Assembly: GCF_022138605.1 (NCBI RefSeq)
Contig: NZ_JACBFS010000005.1
Coordinates: forward strand, 424,243 to 488,242
DNA: 64,000 nucleotides
Direction: 5' to 3'
Source: Xanthobacter sp. NM-25
GTDB taxonomy: Bacteria; Pseudomonadota; Alphaproteobacteria; Rhizobiales; Xanthobacteraceae
The notes under the pieces: generated by a model
Databases searched by the model: none
The model's input: only the letters and a program-made list of their open reading frames with translations
What the model was told of the DNA's origin: nothing
Made by a program: the position numbers and the translations under genes
Part shown: piece after piece, positions 52,384-61,454 of the stretch
How positions within the stretch are numbered: position 1 is the first letter of the stretch
Layout of the letters: the number at the start of each line of letters is the position of its first letter

Positions 52384-53592
52384 TCAGGCGCCGAGGTAGG
52401 CGATGACCCCCTCGGCGGCGGCCCGTCCGGTAGAAAAGCAGGCCTGCAGCAGATAGCCCCCGGTGGGCGCGTCCCAATCGAGCATCTCACCGCAGGCGAA
52501 CACGCCGGGTTTGTGCTTCAGTTGATAGTCGGGGCAGATCTCGTCCCAGGCGATGCCGCCGGCACTGGAGATGGCGCGGGTGATGCCGGCGGCGCCGGTG
52601 AGCGGCAGTGGCACCGCCTTGATGAGTTGGGCCAGGGCCATCGGATCGCCGGGGCGGTCGGCGCCGGCGGCTTCCCGCACCAGGCCGGCGGCGCCCAGGG
52701 AAAGGCCGGCCGCCTTCCGCATGAGATTGGCGAAGGAGAGCTTCTTGGGTGCCGCCGTGAGCCGCGCATGGAGGGTCTCCAGGGGCAGATCGGGCCGCAG
52801 GTCGATCCGCAGGGTGGTCGGGCCATGCCGCAGAGCCGCCCGAATGGTGCGGGACAGGGCATAGACCACGCCGCCCTCCAGGCCTTCCGCAGTGATCACC
52901 GCTTCCCCGCGCACACTGTCCCGCCCGCAGGTGAGGGCGATGCGCTTCAAGGGCGTGCCGGCGAAGCGCTCGCGGAACAGGTCGGACCAGGCGAGGTGCA
53001 CGCCCATGTTGGCGGCGGTGAGGTCGTGGACGCTCACGCCCACTTCCCGCACGCGCGCCACCCAGCCGCCATCGGAACCGAGGCGGGGCCAGGAGGCCCC
53101 ACCCAGGGCCAGAATGGTGGCGTCGGCGGTGACGTCCAGCGGGCCGTCGGGGGTGGTGAAGCTCAGTCGCCCGTCATCGGTCCAGCCATTCCAGCTGTGG
53201 CGCGGGTGCAGATGAACCCCCTGGGTGGTGAGGCGCGCCAACCACGCCCGCAGCAGGGGGCTCGCCTTGAAGCTTTCGGGAAAGACCCGGCCGCTGCTGC
53301 CGACGAAGGTGGGCTCGCCGAGGTCTGCGGCCCAGCGGCGCAGATCCTCCGGCTGGAAGGTGCGCAAGGCGCCTTCCAGCCGCGGTGCGGCGTCGCCGTA
53401 GCGGGAGAGGAAAAGGTCGCGGGGCTCGGAATGGGTGAGGTTGAGGCCACCGCGCCCGGCCATCAGGAACTTGCGGGCCGGCGAGGGCATGCGGTCATAG
53501 AGCTGGACGGCGAGGCCCGCGGCGGAAAGACGTTCGGCGGCGGCGAGTCCGGCGGGGCCGGCGCCGATGACGGCGATGGATGCTGGGGCCAT
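52384..53592 (-). CDS. HI0933/YhiN-like flavoprotein (TIGR03862-type)
   Basis: This 402-residue FAD protein has an N-terminal dinucleotide motif (IAVIGAGPAGLAAAERL), FLMAGRGGLNLTHSE and the C-terminal FAD contacts GVFACGEMLDWDAPTGGYLL, followed by QACFSTGRAAAEG. It belongs to the BaiN/HI0933 family, whose general role is uncertain. ATG 53592 begins directly before the FAD motif; an upstream open frame is ignored. It is convergent with the CobW gene. Confidence 0.92.
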   Translation of the reverse strand: MAPASIAVIGAGPAGLAAAERLSAAGLAVQLYDRMPSPARKFLMAGRGGLNLTHSEPRDLFLSRYGDAAPRLEGALRTFQPEDLRRWAADLGEPTFVGSSGRVFPESFKASPLLRAWLARLTTQGVHLHPRHSWNGWTDDGRLSFTTPDGPLDVTADATILALGGASWPRLGSDGGWVARVREVGVSVHDLTAANMGVHLAWSDLFRERFAGTPLKRIALTCGRDSVRGEAVITAEGLEGGVVYALSRTIRAALRHGPTTLRIDLRPDLPLETLHARLTAAPKKLSFANLMRKAAGLSLGAAGLVREAAGADRPGDPMALAQLIKAVPLPLTGAAGITRAISSAGGIAWDEICPDYQLKHKPGVFACGEMLDWDAPTGGYLLQACFSTGRAAAEGVIAYLGA

Positions 53593-53956
53593 GACGGGGC
53601 AGGCGTCTTCTCGTGAGGGGCGGAGGCGTACGGCAAGACATCGCGCGGCAGGCACTGCGCCGCCGGGCGATTCGGCGGAAGAGTATGATCCGTCATGGCG
53701 GGCCGCCCAAGACGGTAAGCGGGGATGTCACGGGAAGATTTCCCCTTGGGAAGAGGTCGATCCTTGCACCCGGCCCTTCAAGGCAGGTCGAGGGGCGGGG
53801 GCATCTGTGCACGGTTGCGGCTGGGGAGCCCCGCCGTGGCAGCCATTCATGCACAATGCGGCGACCTGCTGGTGTCGCGATCAGGTTCCTGAAACCTCCT
53901 TTTAAGGTCGGGTGCCTATCCCTTGAGGGGTGCCGCGTAGCTGTAGGTTTCAATCC
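53593..53956. other. Divergent intergenic region before ftsK
   Basis: These 364 bases lie between the starts of the flavoprotein gene and ftsK and should hold both promoters. I see no convincing -35/-10 pair, palindrome or small gene in them. Confidence 0.4.
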
Positions 53957-56900
53957 ATGTCTTCTTCGAACCAGCCTCCGAGAATGGTCAATTTCCCCTC
54001 GCTCCTGGTCTCGGAGGAGGAGAACCCGGATGCCTTTCCCGGGGAATCGGGCGAATCCACGGTCCATAGCTGGATCAATGCGGATTTCGTGCCGAGCTGG
54101 CTGCGCCCCTTCACGCTCGACCAGAACACCCGGTTCACCCGGACGCCGGACCACCTGCTGCGTCCGCCGGAGGAGCCGCAGCCCATCCCCAGCTTCGGCA
54201 TCGGCGGGGCCTCCTGGCATTTCCTGGAGACACCCGTCGATCCGGAGGAGGAACGGGTTCCCGTGCCCGGGGTGAAGGCCGATCTCGAAGCCCTGGAGAA
54301 TGCCTTGGCCGATCTGCCGGCCTTGCGCGCCGCCCGCGAGGGCACGCGGCAGGGCGAGTGGCAGGAGGTTTTGGGAGCGGAGAGCCTTGATGGCACGGGC
54401 GCGTTCGCGCTGTCCGAGCCGCAGGGCTGGAGCGTCGATGAGAATGGCATCGAGACGCGCGTGACCTTTGAAAGCGAGCCGTTTGAGCCGCAGGCTGCGG
54501 AGGTCTCGCCCGGGGCTGATTGGGGCACCGACACGGGCTTCGCTTCGGAGGCCTTCTCCCCCAGCGCCGGGCCCGTTGAGGCGTCGCCGGTCGCGGCGCC
54601 TGGCGGTCTCGAACCCCAGGGGCCATTCGGGCCGATGGATGCGAGCCGGGCTATCGTCGACGACTGGGCCGATGCGCCGGCCCTCGTCGGGTGGCCGCCC
54701 GCGTCGCTCTCCTGCGATGGCCCCGGCGGGGCGGAGATGCCGGCGGAGGCCGGAGACGTCATGTGGTCCGTGGCGCCGCAAGAGCCGGTCATCGGCACCG
54801 AAGCTGAAATGGTGGGCCCGGCTCCGGAAGCTCCGGCCTGGGATGCGCCGCTCCCGGCCATGCCCGAGCCCTCCATGTCCGCGCCTTCCATGTCCGCGCC
54901 TTCCATGTCCGCGCCTTCCATGTCCGCGCCTTCCATGTCCGCGCCTTCCATGTCCGCGCCTTCCATGTCCGAACCGGCCATGCCCGACCCGTCTCTGCCC
55001 GCACTCTTGGAGATGTCCGCTGGGGTGTCGGATCTGCCGCTGTCCAATGGAACGGGGGCAGTGATGGGCTGGAGCGAGGTGGTCAGTCCGACCCTGCATC
55101 CCGATGCGGCGTCCGCTATGGAGCCGCCGCCGGCGGAGATGGAGCAGGCGTCCGTGCTCTCAGATGATGTCGCGCCCGTCGCCCACGCCGAGCCGATGGG
55201 CGGGATCCTCAATGCGGACCCGGTTCAGGACCTGCCCGAGGCGGTGTTCGTGACCGACGGAGAGGGGGGCGCGCCCGCGCCGGTGGCGGCTTCGCCCACC
55301 GAGAGCGAGCCCGTTGCCGCCGACGCAATGGCCGCCGACGCAATGGCCGGCGACGCGGCCTCGGACGCGACCGAGGCCTGGGGCGATACCGATCTGTGCG
55401 TGACGCCGCCGCTCGACAGTCTCAGTGCCGCCGGCCTGGAGATGGCTGCGGACGTGCTGCAGCCGGTCGATCCCGCCGCGGATGACGAGGCTATGCCTGC
55501 GGGTGAAGCGCAGGCCGCTGACGCCGCATGGGAGCGCATTGAGGGTATGACGATCGTGGAAGAGGACCTTGTGGGGCACGGGACCCTCATGAGCGACGGT
55601 GCTGGGCTCGCCTCCTTTGCCGTGGAACCGTTGGACGATGCGCTTTTGCGGCGCGCCACCGAGGCGTTGGAGGCGGTCGCGGCGCTGCCGGAAGCACCAG
55701 TGGCCATGACGTTGGACGAGGAGCGCGCGCCGGCCCATCTCGTGCCGCTGACCCGGCTGATCGTGGTGGGGCGCCTCGCTCTTCCTGCCGTGGGTGAGCA
55801 GGATCTGGCCCCGGTGGTGGCGGAGGCCGAGCCTGAGCCGGTGGCGGACGCGCCGGTGATCACCGCCCATTTCTCCTGGCAGCCCTATCAGCAGAGCATT
55901 CGCGCCCATGTCCTCGGCACGCCGGTGGAGCCCGAGCCGGCGGCGATGGATGCCCTCGTGCCGGTTCCGGTGGAGGAGGTGCCGGTGCTGGCCCTGCCGG
56001 CCGCTCAGCTGCCGGTTCCCGTGGTAAGCGAGGCACCGGCCGGGCGCTACGAATTGCCCGCCATCGACCTCCTGCGCGAGCCGCCGGAGGTGGAGCCGGA
56101 CTTCGAGATGTCCGAGGAGTTCCTCGACCAGAGCTCGTCCATGCTGCAGCAGATCCTGCGCGATTTCGGCATTCGCGGCGAGGTGATCGACGCCAATCCG
56201 GGTCCGGTGGTGACGCTGTATGAGTTCGAGCCGGCGCGGGGCGTGAAGTCTTCGCGCGTCATCGGCCTGGCGCCCGATATCGCCCGCTCCATGAGCGCGG
56301 TGTCGGCCCGCGTGGCGGTGGTGGAAGGGCGCAATGTCATCGGCATCGAGCTGCCGAACCGCCGGCGCGAGACCGTGTGGCTGCGCGAGCTGCTGGACAG
56401 CCACGAGTTCGCCGAGGCCCGCACCAAGCTTGGCATCTGCCTCGGCAAGACCATTGGCGGCGAGCCGGTGATCGCCGATCTCGCCCGCATGCCCCATCTC
56501 CTGGTGGCCGGCACCACCGGTTCGGGCAAGTCGGTGGCCATCAACACCATGATCCTGAGCCTGCTCTACCGGCACACGCCGGATGCCTGCCGGCTCATCA
56601 TGATCGACCCCAAGATGCTGGAACTCTCTATTTATGAAGGGATTCCGCACCTCCTCACCCCGGTGGTGACCGACCCGAAGAAGGCCATCATCGCCCTGAA
56701 GTGGGCGGTGAAGGAGATGGAGGACCGCTACCACAAGATGGCGCGGCTCGCGGTGCGCAATATCGATGGCTACAACGCCCGGATGGCGGAGGCGCGGGAG
56801 AAGGGCGAGATCATCACTAGGCAGGTGCAGGTGGGGTTCGACAAGGAGAGTGGCGAGGTGCTCTATGAAGAGCAGGAGATGGACCTCGCCGCGCTGCCCT

Positions 56901-57565
56901 ACATCGTCATCATCGTCGATGAGATGGCCGACCTGATGATGGTGGCTGGAAAGGAAATTGAAGGGGCAATTCAAAGGCTTGCGCAGATGGCCCGGGCCGC
57001 CGGCATCCATCTCGTCATGGCCACCCAGCGGCCCTCGGTGGATGTCATCACCGGCACCATCAAGGCCAATTTCCCCACCCGCATCTCGTTCCAGGTGACC
57101 TCCAAGATCGACAGCCGCACCATTCTTGGCGAGATGGGCGCTGAAACCCTTCTGGGACAAGGGGATATGCTGTTCATGGCGGGCGGCGGACGGATCACCC
57201 GGGTGCACGGGCCGTTCGTTTCCGACCAGGAAGTGGAGCACGTCGTCGCCTTCCTGAAGGCGCAGGGCGGGCCGGACTATCTCGACGAGGTGGTGCTCGA
57301 CGAGGAGGCCGAGGGCGCCGCCGGCGCCGACGAGGCGGTGTTCGACAAGGGCGAGCTGGGCGAGAGCGGCGGCGACCTCTACGACCAGGCGGTGGCGCTT
57401 GTGCTGCGCGACCGCAAAGCCTCCACCTCCTACATCCAGCGCCGTCTCCAGGTGGGCTACAACAAGGCCGCGAGCCTGATGGAGCGGATGGAGAACGAGG
57501 GCATCGTCGGCCCGGCCAACCACGCCGGCAAGCGCGAGATCCTCTCCTTCTCCCGGCCCGAGTAG
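53957..57565 (+). CDS. ftsK: FtsK/SpoIIIE-family DNA translocase without visible membrane anchor
   Basis: The 1202-residue protein has a long acidic, Pro/Ala-rich N-terminal part (about residues 1-690). It contains SMSAP repeats at residues 306-340 and no hydrophobic membrane segments. The motor follows, with the alpha/beta start (MLQQILRDFGIRGEVIDANP), Walker A GTTGSGKS near 852, Walker B YIVIIVDEMADL near 983 and RPSVDVITGTIKANFPTRIS. It ends with the gamma winged helix (STSYIQRRLQVGYNKAASLM) that reads KOPS-like sequences. A GTG at 53930 is an alternative start. A strong terminator follows. Confidence 0.93.
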   Translation: MSSSNQPPRMVNFPSLLVSEEENPDAFPGESGESTVHSWINADFVPSWLRPFTLDQNTRFTRTPDHLLRPPEEPQPIPSFGIGGASWHFLETPVDPEEERVPVPGVKADLEALENALADLPALRAAREGTRQGEWQEVLGAESLDGTGAFALSEPQGWSVDENGIETRVTFESEPFEPQAAEVSPGADWGTDTGFASEAFSPSAGPVEASPVAAPGGLEPQGPFGPMDASRAIVDDWADAPALVGWPPASLSCDGPGGAEMPAEAGDVMWSVAPQEPVIGTEAEMVGPAPEAPAWDAPLPAMPEPSMSAPSMSAPSMSAPSMSAPSMSAPSMSAPSMSEPAMPDPSLPALLEMSAGVSDLPLSNGTGAVMGWSEVVSPTLHPDAASAMEPPPAEMEQASVLSDDVAPVAHAEPMGGILNADPVQDLPEAVFVTDGEGGAPAPVAASPTESEPVAADAMAADAMAGDAASDATEAWGDTDLCVTPPLDSLSAAGLEMAADVLQPVDPAADDEAMPAGEAQAADAAWERIEGMTIVEEDLVGHGTLMSDGAGLASFAVEPLDDALLRRATEALEAVAALPEAPVAMTLDEERAPAHLVPLTRLIVVGRLALPAVGEQDLAPVVAEAEPEPVADAPVITAHFSWQPYQQSIRAHVLGTPVEPEPAAMDALVPVPVEEVPVLALPAAQLPVPVVSEAPAGRYELPAIDLLREPPEVEPDFEMSEEFLDQSSSMLQQILRDFGIRGEVIDANPGPVVTLYEFEPARGVKSSRVIGLAPDIARSMSAVSARVAVVEGRNVIGIELPNRRRETVWLRELLDSHEFAEARTKLGICLGKTIGGEPVIADLARMPHLLVAGTTGSGKSVAINTMILSLLYRHTPDACRLIMIDPKMLELSIYEGIPHLLTPVVTDPKKAIIALKWAVKEMEDRYHKMARLAVRNIDGYNARMAEAREKGEIITRQVQVGFDKESGEVLYEEQEMDLAALPYIVIIVDEMADLMMVAGKEIEGAIQRLAQMARAAGIHLVMATQRPSVDVITGTIKANFPTRISFQVTSKIDSRTILGEMGAETLLGQGDMLFMAGGGRITRVHGPFVSDQEVEHVVAFLKAQGGPDYLDEVVLDEEAEGAAGADEAVFDKGELGESGGDLYDQAVALVLRDRKASTSYIQRRLQVGYNKAASLMERMENEGIVGPANHAGKREILSFSRPE
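54872..54976 (+). repeat. 15-bp tandem repeat inside ftsK
   Basis: The unit TCCATGTCCGCGCCT is repeated six times without change (54872-54961) and a seventh, degenerate copy follows. Each unit codes for Ser-Met-Ser-Ala-Pro. The near-perfect identity suggests recent slippage-driven expansion, so the copy number may vary between strains. Confidence 0.92.
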
Positions 57566-57593
57566 CGCGGGTCGATCCGTCTCTTCGCATTGC

Positions 57594-57623
57594 AAGGCCG
57601 GCCCCGCGGGGCCGGCCTTTTTT
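57594..57623 (+). terminator. Rho-independent terminator of ftsK
   Basis: AAGGCCGGCCCC (57594-57605) pairs with GGGGCCGGCCTT (57608-57619) and is followed by a run of T. It also faces the end of fpr on the other strand. Confidence 0.88.
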
Positions 57624-57626
57624 GTT

Positions 57627-58439
57627 CTATTCGGCGAAGGCGCGTTCGGTCACGAAGGTGCTGGGGGCGGAGTTGGCGCCTTCGCTGAGGCCGGCGGCCA
57701 GCAGCAGGGCGCGGGTGTCCTGGAGCATGGCGAGGGAGCCGCAGATCATGCCGCGATCCACCGTCGGATCGAGCGGCGGCACCCCGAGATCGGCGAACAG
57801 CGCGCCGCTTGCCATGAGATCGGTGATGCGGCCGCGCCGGGCGTAGTCCTCGCGGGTGACAGTGGCGTAGTGGCGCAGCTTGCCGCGGGCATAGTCGCCC
57901 ACCAGCGGATCGGCCAGGGTCTCGCGCACCACGTCGAAGCCGTATTGCAGCTCGCCCACCTCGCGGCAGGTGTGGGTGAGGATGACCTCCTCGAAGGTCT
58001 CATAGGTCTGCGGATCGCGGATCAGGCTGGCGAACGGGGCGATGCCGGTGCCGGTGGAGAACATGTAGAGCCGTCGGCCGGGGGTGAGGGCATCGAGCAC
58101 CAGGGTGCCGGTGGCCTTCTTGCGCAGCAATAGCCCGTCGCCGGGGCGGATCTGCTGCAGCCGGGAGGTGAGGGGGCCGTCCGGCACCTTGATGGAGAAG
58201 AACTCCAGTTCATCGGCCCAGGCGGGGCTGGCGATGGAATAGGCCCGGTAGAGCGGCTTGCCCTCGGCCAGGAGGCCGATCATGGCGAACTCGCCGGAGC
58301 GGAAGCGGAAGCTGCCCGGCCGCGTGGTGCGGAAGCGGAACAGGCGGTCCGTATAATGGGTGACGCTGGTGACGGTCTCCACGAAGAGGCCATCGGGCGC
58401 CTGGTCGGCGAGGGCCGAGGCGGGAAGGGGCAGGGTCAT
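57627..58439 (-). CDS. fpr: Ferredoxin--NADP+ reductase
   Basis: This 270-residue FAD enzyme exchanges electrons between NADPH and ferredoxin or flavodoxin. The FAD-binding RAYSIASP is near residue 69, the NADP motif is FSTGTGIAPFASLIRDP, and the C-terminus ends FVTERAFAE, typical of the bacterial subclass. MTLPLPASALA at 58439 is the start that fits the usual length; the frame is open upstream. fdxA lies immediately upstream on the same strand, so the pair is a likely redox couple. Confidence 0.95.
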   Translation of the reverse strand: MTLPLPASALADQAPDGLFVETVTSVTHYTDRLFRFRTTRPGSFRFRSGEFAMIGLLAEGKPLYRAYSIASPAWADELEFFSIKVPDGPLTSRLQQIRPGDGLLLRKKATGTLVLDALTPGRRLYMFSTGTGIAPFASLIRDPQTYETFEEVILTHTCREVGELQYGFDVVRETLADPLVGDYARGKLRHYATVTREDYARRGRITDLMASGALFADLGVPPLDPTVDRGMICGSLAMLQDTRALLLAAGLSEGANSAPSTFVTERAFAE

Positions 58440-58465
58440 CGGTCCATCCGTGCGGGTATCGGGGA

Positions 58466-58801
58466 TCAGCGGGCGGGCGCGGCCTTCTCGCTCAGAAGCG
58501 GCAGCTTGTCGGGACGCCCGTTCCAGTCCTCGGCATCGGCCAGGGGCTCGATGCGGGCGGCGATGGAGGGCCATTCGGCCGCGTAGCGGCGGTTGATCTC
58601 CAGCCACGCCGCGGCACCGGGATCGGTATCGGCGACGATGGCGTCGGCCGGGCATTCGGGCTCGCACACGCCGCAATCGATGCATTCGTCGGGATTGATG
58701 ACAAGCATGTTCTCGCCCTCATAGAAGCAGTCCACCGGGCAGACCTCGACGCAGTCGGTGTATTTGCAGCGGATGCAGTTCTCGGTGACGACATAGGCCA
58801 T
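58466..58801 (-). CDS. fdxA: 7Fe ferredoxin FdxA
   Basis: The 111-residue ferredoxin has MAYVVTENCIRCKYTDCVEV with Cys9, Cys17 and Cys21, plus CIDCGVCEPECP, the ligands of one [3Fe-4S] and one [4Fe-4S] cluster. The C-terminal extension (EINRRYAAEWPSIAARIEPL) is as in Azotobacter FdI-type proteins. It sits 26 bases before fpr on the same strand. It may serve the AprA-like or other oxidoreductases nearby, but this is inference. Confidence 0.96.
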   Translation of the reverse strand: MAYVVTENCIRCKYTDCVEVCPVDCFYEGENMLVINPDECIDCGVCEPECPADAIVADTDPGAAAWLEINRRYAAEWPSIAARIEPLADAEDWNGRPDKLPLLSEKAAPAR

Positions 58802-58988
58802 GACGGATCCCTGGGCTGTGATGAGGGGCGCGGCCGTTGGTGCCGCAGGCGGTGCCGGCCCGCTGAAGGGGCGCGAGCCGATGTCCGCAGCATCGCTCTA
58901 GCCGGCGCCGGGAGCGGGGTCTGTCAACTTGTTGCTATCGCAGGGCCGGGGCCCATGGTGACGTGCCGGGCAGCAAGGAGCGTTCCCC

Positions 58989-59372
58989 ATGTCGTCCCCC
59001 GCTATGTCCGTCCCCGCCATCTCCTCCCCTTCGTCGGAGCCCGCAGTTCCCCAGCAGTGCGACTCCCCGCTGGAGGTGCGCCTGTCGCCGGATCGGGCCC
59101 GGCTGACCCTGCAATGGGCCGATGGCGCGGTGAGCGTGCTGTCGGCGGCGCATCTGCGGGCCCACTCCCCATCGGCGGGGGCGCGGCGGGCCCGGCTCGC
59201 CGGCCTGTCGACGCCGGTGGCGGCGGATCTGACGGTGAGCGCCGTGCATCTTTTGGGCGGCTATGCCCTCAACCTGGTGTTTTCCGACGGCCACGATCGC
59301 GGCATCTACCCCTGGGCGCTGTTGAAGGCGCTGGGGGCGGAGCCCTCTGCGGAGCCGAATGCAATTCCTTGA
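58989..59372 (+). CDS. DUF971 domain protein
   Basis: This 127-residue protein has a Ser/Pro-rich start of about 25 residues, then a DUF971 domain (VRLSPDRARLTLQWADGAVS, ending FSDGHDRGIYPWALLKALG). The domain is the N-terminal zinc-binding-like module of gamma-butyrobetaine hydroxylases and is found alone near Fe-S and metal genes. AAGGAG before ATG 58989 supports the start. It is 60 bases upstream of the AprA-like gene and may be co-transcribed. Confidence 0.87.
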   Translation: MSSPAMSVPAISSPSSEPAVPQQCDSPLEVRLSPDRARLTLQWADGAVSVLSAAHLRAHSPSAGARRARLAGLSTPVAADLTVSAVHLLGGYALNLVFSDGHDRGIYPWALLKALGAEPSAEPNAIP

Positions 59373-59432
59373 CCGACAGTCGTCCTTGGAACGGTTCAAC
59401 TCGGCGCGAACACGGAATTGCAGGAGGCAAGA

Positions 59433-61172
59433 GTGGACGAGATCAAGGCCGGACTTTCCGAGATCGACTGCGATGTCCTGGTCATCGGCGGCGGCACCGC
59501 TGGCCCGATGGCGGCCTACAAGGCCAAGATGAAGAATCCGGATGCCAAGGTCGTGCTTCTGGAAAAGGCCAATGTGAAGCGGTCCGGCGCCATCTCCATG
59601 GGCATGGACGGGCTGAACAATGCCGTGATCCCCGGCCATTCGACGCCGGAGCAGTACACCAAGGAAATCACCATCGCCAATGACGGCATCGTCGATCAGG
59701 CGGCGGTGCTGAAATATGCGCAGAACTGCTTCGAGATCATCCAGGAGCTCGACAAGTTCGGCATCCGCTTCCAGAAGGACGAGAACGGCGACTATGATGT
59801 GAAGAAGGTGCACCATATGGGCACCTACGTCCTGCCCATGCCCAATGGCGAGACGGTGAAGAAGGCGCTCTATCGCCAGCTGCGGCGGGCGCGCATCCTC
59901 ATCTCCAACCGGTTCATGGCCACCCGTCTCATCACCGGCAAGAGCGGCCGCATCGCCGGCGCGGTGGCGGTGAACACCCGCTCGGGCGAGTTCCTGGTGG
60001 TGCGGGCCAAGACGGTGATCATGAGCATGGGCGCCGCTGGCCGGCTCGGTCTGCCCACCTCCGGTTATCTGTTCGGCACCTATGAGAACCCGGCCAATTC
60101 CGGCGAGGGTTATGCCATGGCCTATCACGCCGGGGCCAAGCTCGCGAACCTCGAGTGCTTTCAGATCAACCCGCTGATCAAGGACTATAACGGCCCGGCC
60201 TGCGCCTATGTGGCCGGCCCGTTCGGCGGCTACACCGCCAATGCCAAGGGCGAGCGCTTTATCGAGTGCGACTATTGGTCGGGCCAGATGATGCAGGAGT
60301 TCTACAAGGAGCTGCAGTCGGGCAACGGCCCGGTGTTCCTGCGCCTCAACCACCTGCACAAGGAGACCGCCGAGCATATCGAGCAGATCCTGCACACGGT
60401 GGAGCGGCCCTCCCGCGGGCGCTTCCATGAAGCGCGCGGCACCCACTATGCCGAGACCATGATCGAGATGCACATCTCGGAAATCGGCTTCTGCTCCGGC
60501 CATTCGGCCTCGGGCGTGTTCGTGGACGAGTTCGCCCGCACCACGGTGCCGGGCCTCTACGCCGCCGGTGACATGGCCAGCGTGCCGCACAATTACATGC
60601 TCGGCGCCTTCACCAATGGGGCCATTGCCGGCGAGCACGCCATCGATTTCGCCGCCGAGGTGGATTTCGAGGAATTCGACCGGACGGATGTGGCCCGCGA
60701 GCAGGAGCGGGTGCTGGCGCCCACCCGGCGCGAGGATGGCATTCCTCCCAACCAGATCGAATACAAGGTGCGCCGCCTGGTGAACGACTATCTCCAGCCG
60801 CCCAAGGTGACGCGCAAATACGAGCTGGCCCAGGCCCGCTTCGCCGAGGTGCGCGAGGACCTGGAGAACGCCATGGTGGTGCGCGATTCCCACGAGCTGA
60901 TGCGCGCCATGGAGGTGGCCTCCATTCTCGATTGCGCTGACATGGCCGCCTGCGCCTCGCTCTACCGCACCGAAAGCCGCTGGGGCCTCTACCACTGGCG
61001 CACCGACTTCCCCGAGCGCAACGACGCCGACTGGAAGTGCCACGTGCTCCTGTCCAAGCAGGCGGACGGCTCCATGGGCTGCGAGAAGCGCGCGGTCCAG
61101 CCCTATATCGTCCCCATCTCCGATGACGAGAAGGACGCCTATTACAAGCAGCGCATCACGGCCGAAGCCTGA
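59433..61172 (+). CDS. AprA-like FAD flavoprotein (adenylylsulfate reductase alpha/fumarate reductase superfamily)
   Basis: The 579-residue protein has an FAD motif CDVLVIGGGTAGPMAAYKAK near residue 14, LLEKANVKRSGAISMGMDGL, the capping domain, and the C-terminal GLYAAGDMASVPHNYMLGAF. This pattern resembles the alpha subunit of dissimilatory APS reductase more than fumarate reductase. An AprB-like ferredoxin gene follows at once, which strengthens the link. GTG 59433 is chosen because AGGAGG lies 6 bases upstream. Sat, AprM or Dsr genes are not in the window, so true sulfite oxidation is not proven. Confidence 0.87.
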   Translation: MDEIKAGLSEIDCDVLVIGGGTAGPMAAYKAKMKNPDAKVVLLEKANVKRSGAISMGMDGLNNAVIPGHSTPEQYTKEITIANDGIVDQAAVLKYAQNCFEIIQELDKFGIRFQKDENGDYDVKKVHHMGTYVLPMPNGETVKKALYRQLRRARILISNRFMATRLITGKSGRIAGAVAVNTRSGEFLVVRAKTVIMSMGAAGRLGLPTSGYLFGTYENPANSGEGYAMAYHAGAKLANLECFQINPLIKDYNGPACAYVAGPFGGYTANAKGERFIECDYWSGQMMQEFYKELQSGNGPVFLRLNHLHKETAEHIEQILHTVERPSRGRFHEARGTHYAETMIEMHISEIGFCSGHSASGVFVDEFARTTVPGLYAAGDMASVPHNYMLGAFTNGAIAGEHAIDFAAEVDFEEFDRTDVAREQERVLAPTRREDGIPPNQIEYKVRRLVNDYLQPPKVTRKYELAQARFAEVREDLENAMVVRDSHELMRAMEVASILDCADMAACASLYRTESRWGLYHWRTDFPERNDADWKCHVLLSKQADGSMGCEKRAVQPYIVPISDDEKDAYYKQRITAEA

Positions 61173-61213
61173 GCGAGAGCCCACCGAAAAGCATAGAACA
61201 AAGGAGCCCCGCC

Positions 61214-61447
61214 ATGCCCCTGGCCAATACATCCACCGCCGTTCCGGTCGTCGTCGACGAGGGAAAATGCATCGCCGACAAGGGCTGCACCGTCTGCGTC
61301 GATGTCTGCCCGCTCGATGTGCTGCGCATCTCCGAGCTCACCGGCAAGGCCTATATGAAGTTCGATGAGTGCTGGTACTGCATGCCGTGCGAGGCGGATT
61401 GCCCCACCGGCGCCGTCACCGTCAATATTCCCTACCTGCTGAAGTGA
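61214..61447 (+). CDS. AprB-like two-cluster ferredoxin
   Basis: This 77-residue protein has two [4Fe-4S] motifs, C19-x5-C25-x2-C28-x3-C32-P and C53-x2-C56-x2-C59-x3-C63-P. The first has the longer spacing of APS reductase beta. It is much shorter than AprB of sulfate reducers (about 150 residues), lacking the C-terminal tail. AAAGGAG upstream of the ATG is a strong site. It lies 41 bases after the AprA-like gene and 7 bases before the HEAT-repeat gene. Confidence 0.92.
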   Translation: MPLANTSTAVPVVVDEGKCIADKGCTVCVDVCPLDVLRISELTGKAYMKFDECWYCMPCEADCPTGAVTVNIPYLLK

Positions 61448-61454
61448 GGCGCCG

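Noticed and set aside
54872..54976. Possible CRISPR array
   Set aside because: The 15-bp units are directly adjacent with no unique spacers and code for SMSAP in frame with ftsK.
55160..57595. 811-codon open frame antisense to ftsK
   Set aside because: It is a GC-driven shadow. The ftsK strand has intact motor motifs and the antisense product is rich in Gly, His, Arg and Leu without domain features.
58935..61232. 765-codon open frame antisense to the AprA-like gene
   Set aside because: It has the same shadow composition. The flavoprotein frame has FAD motifs and a strong ribosome site.
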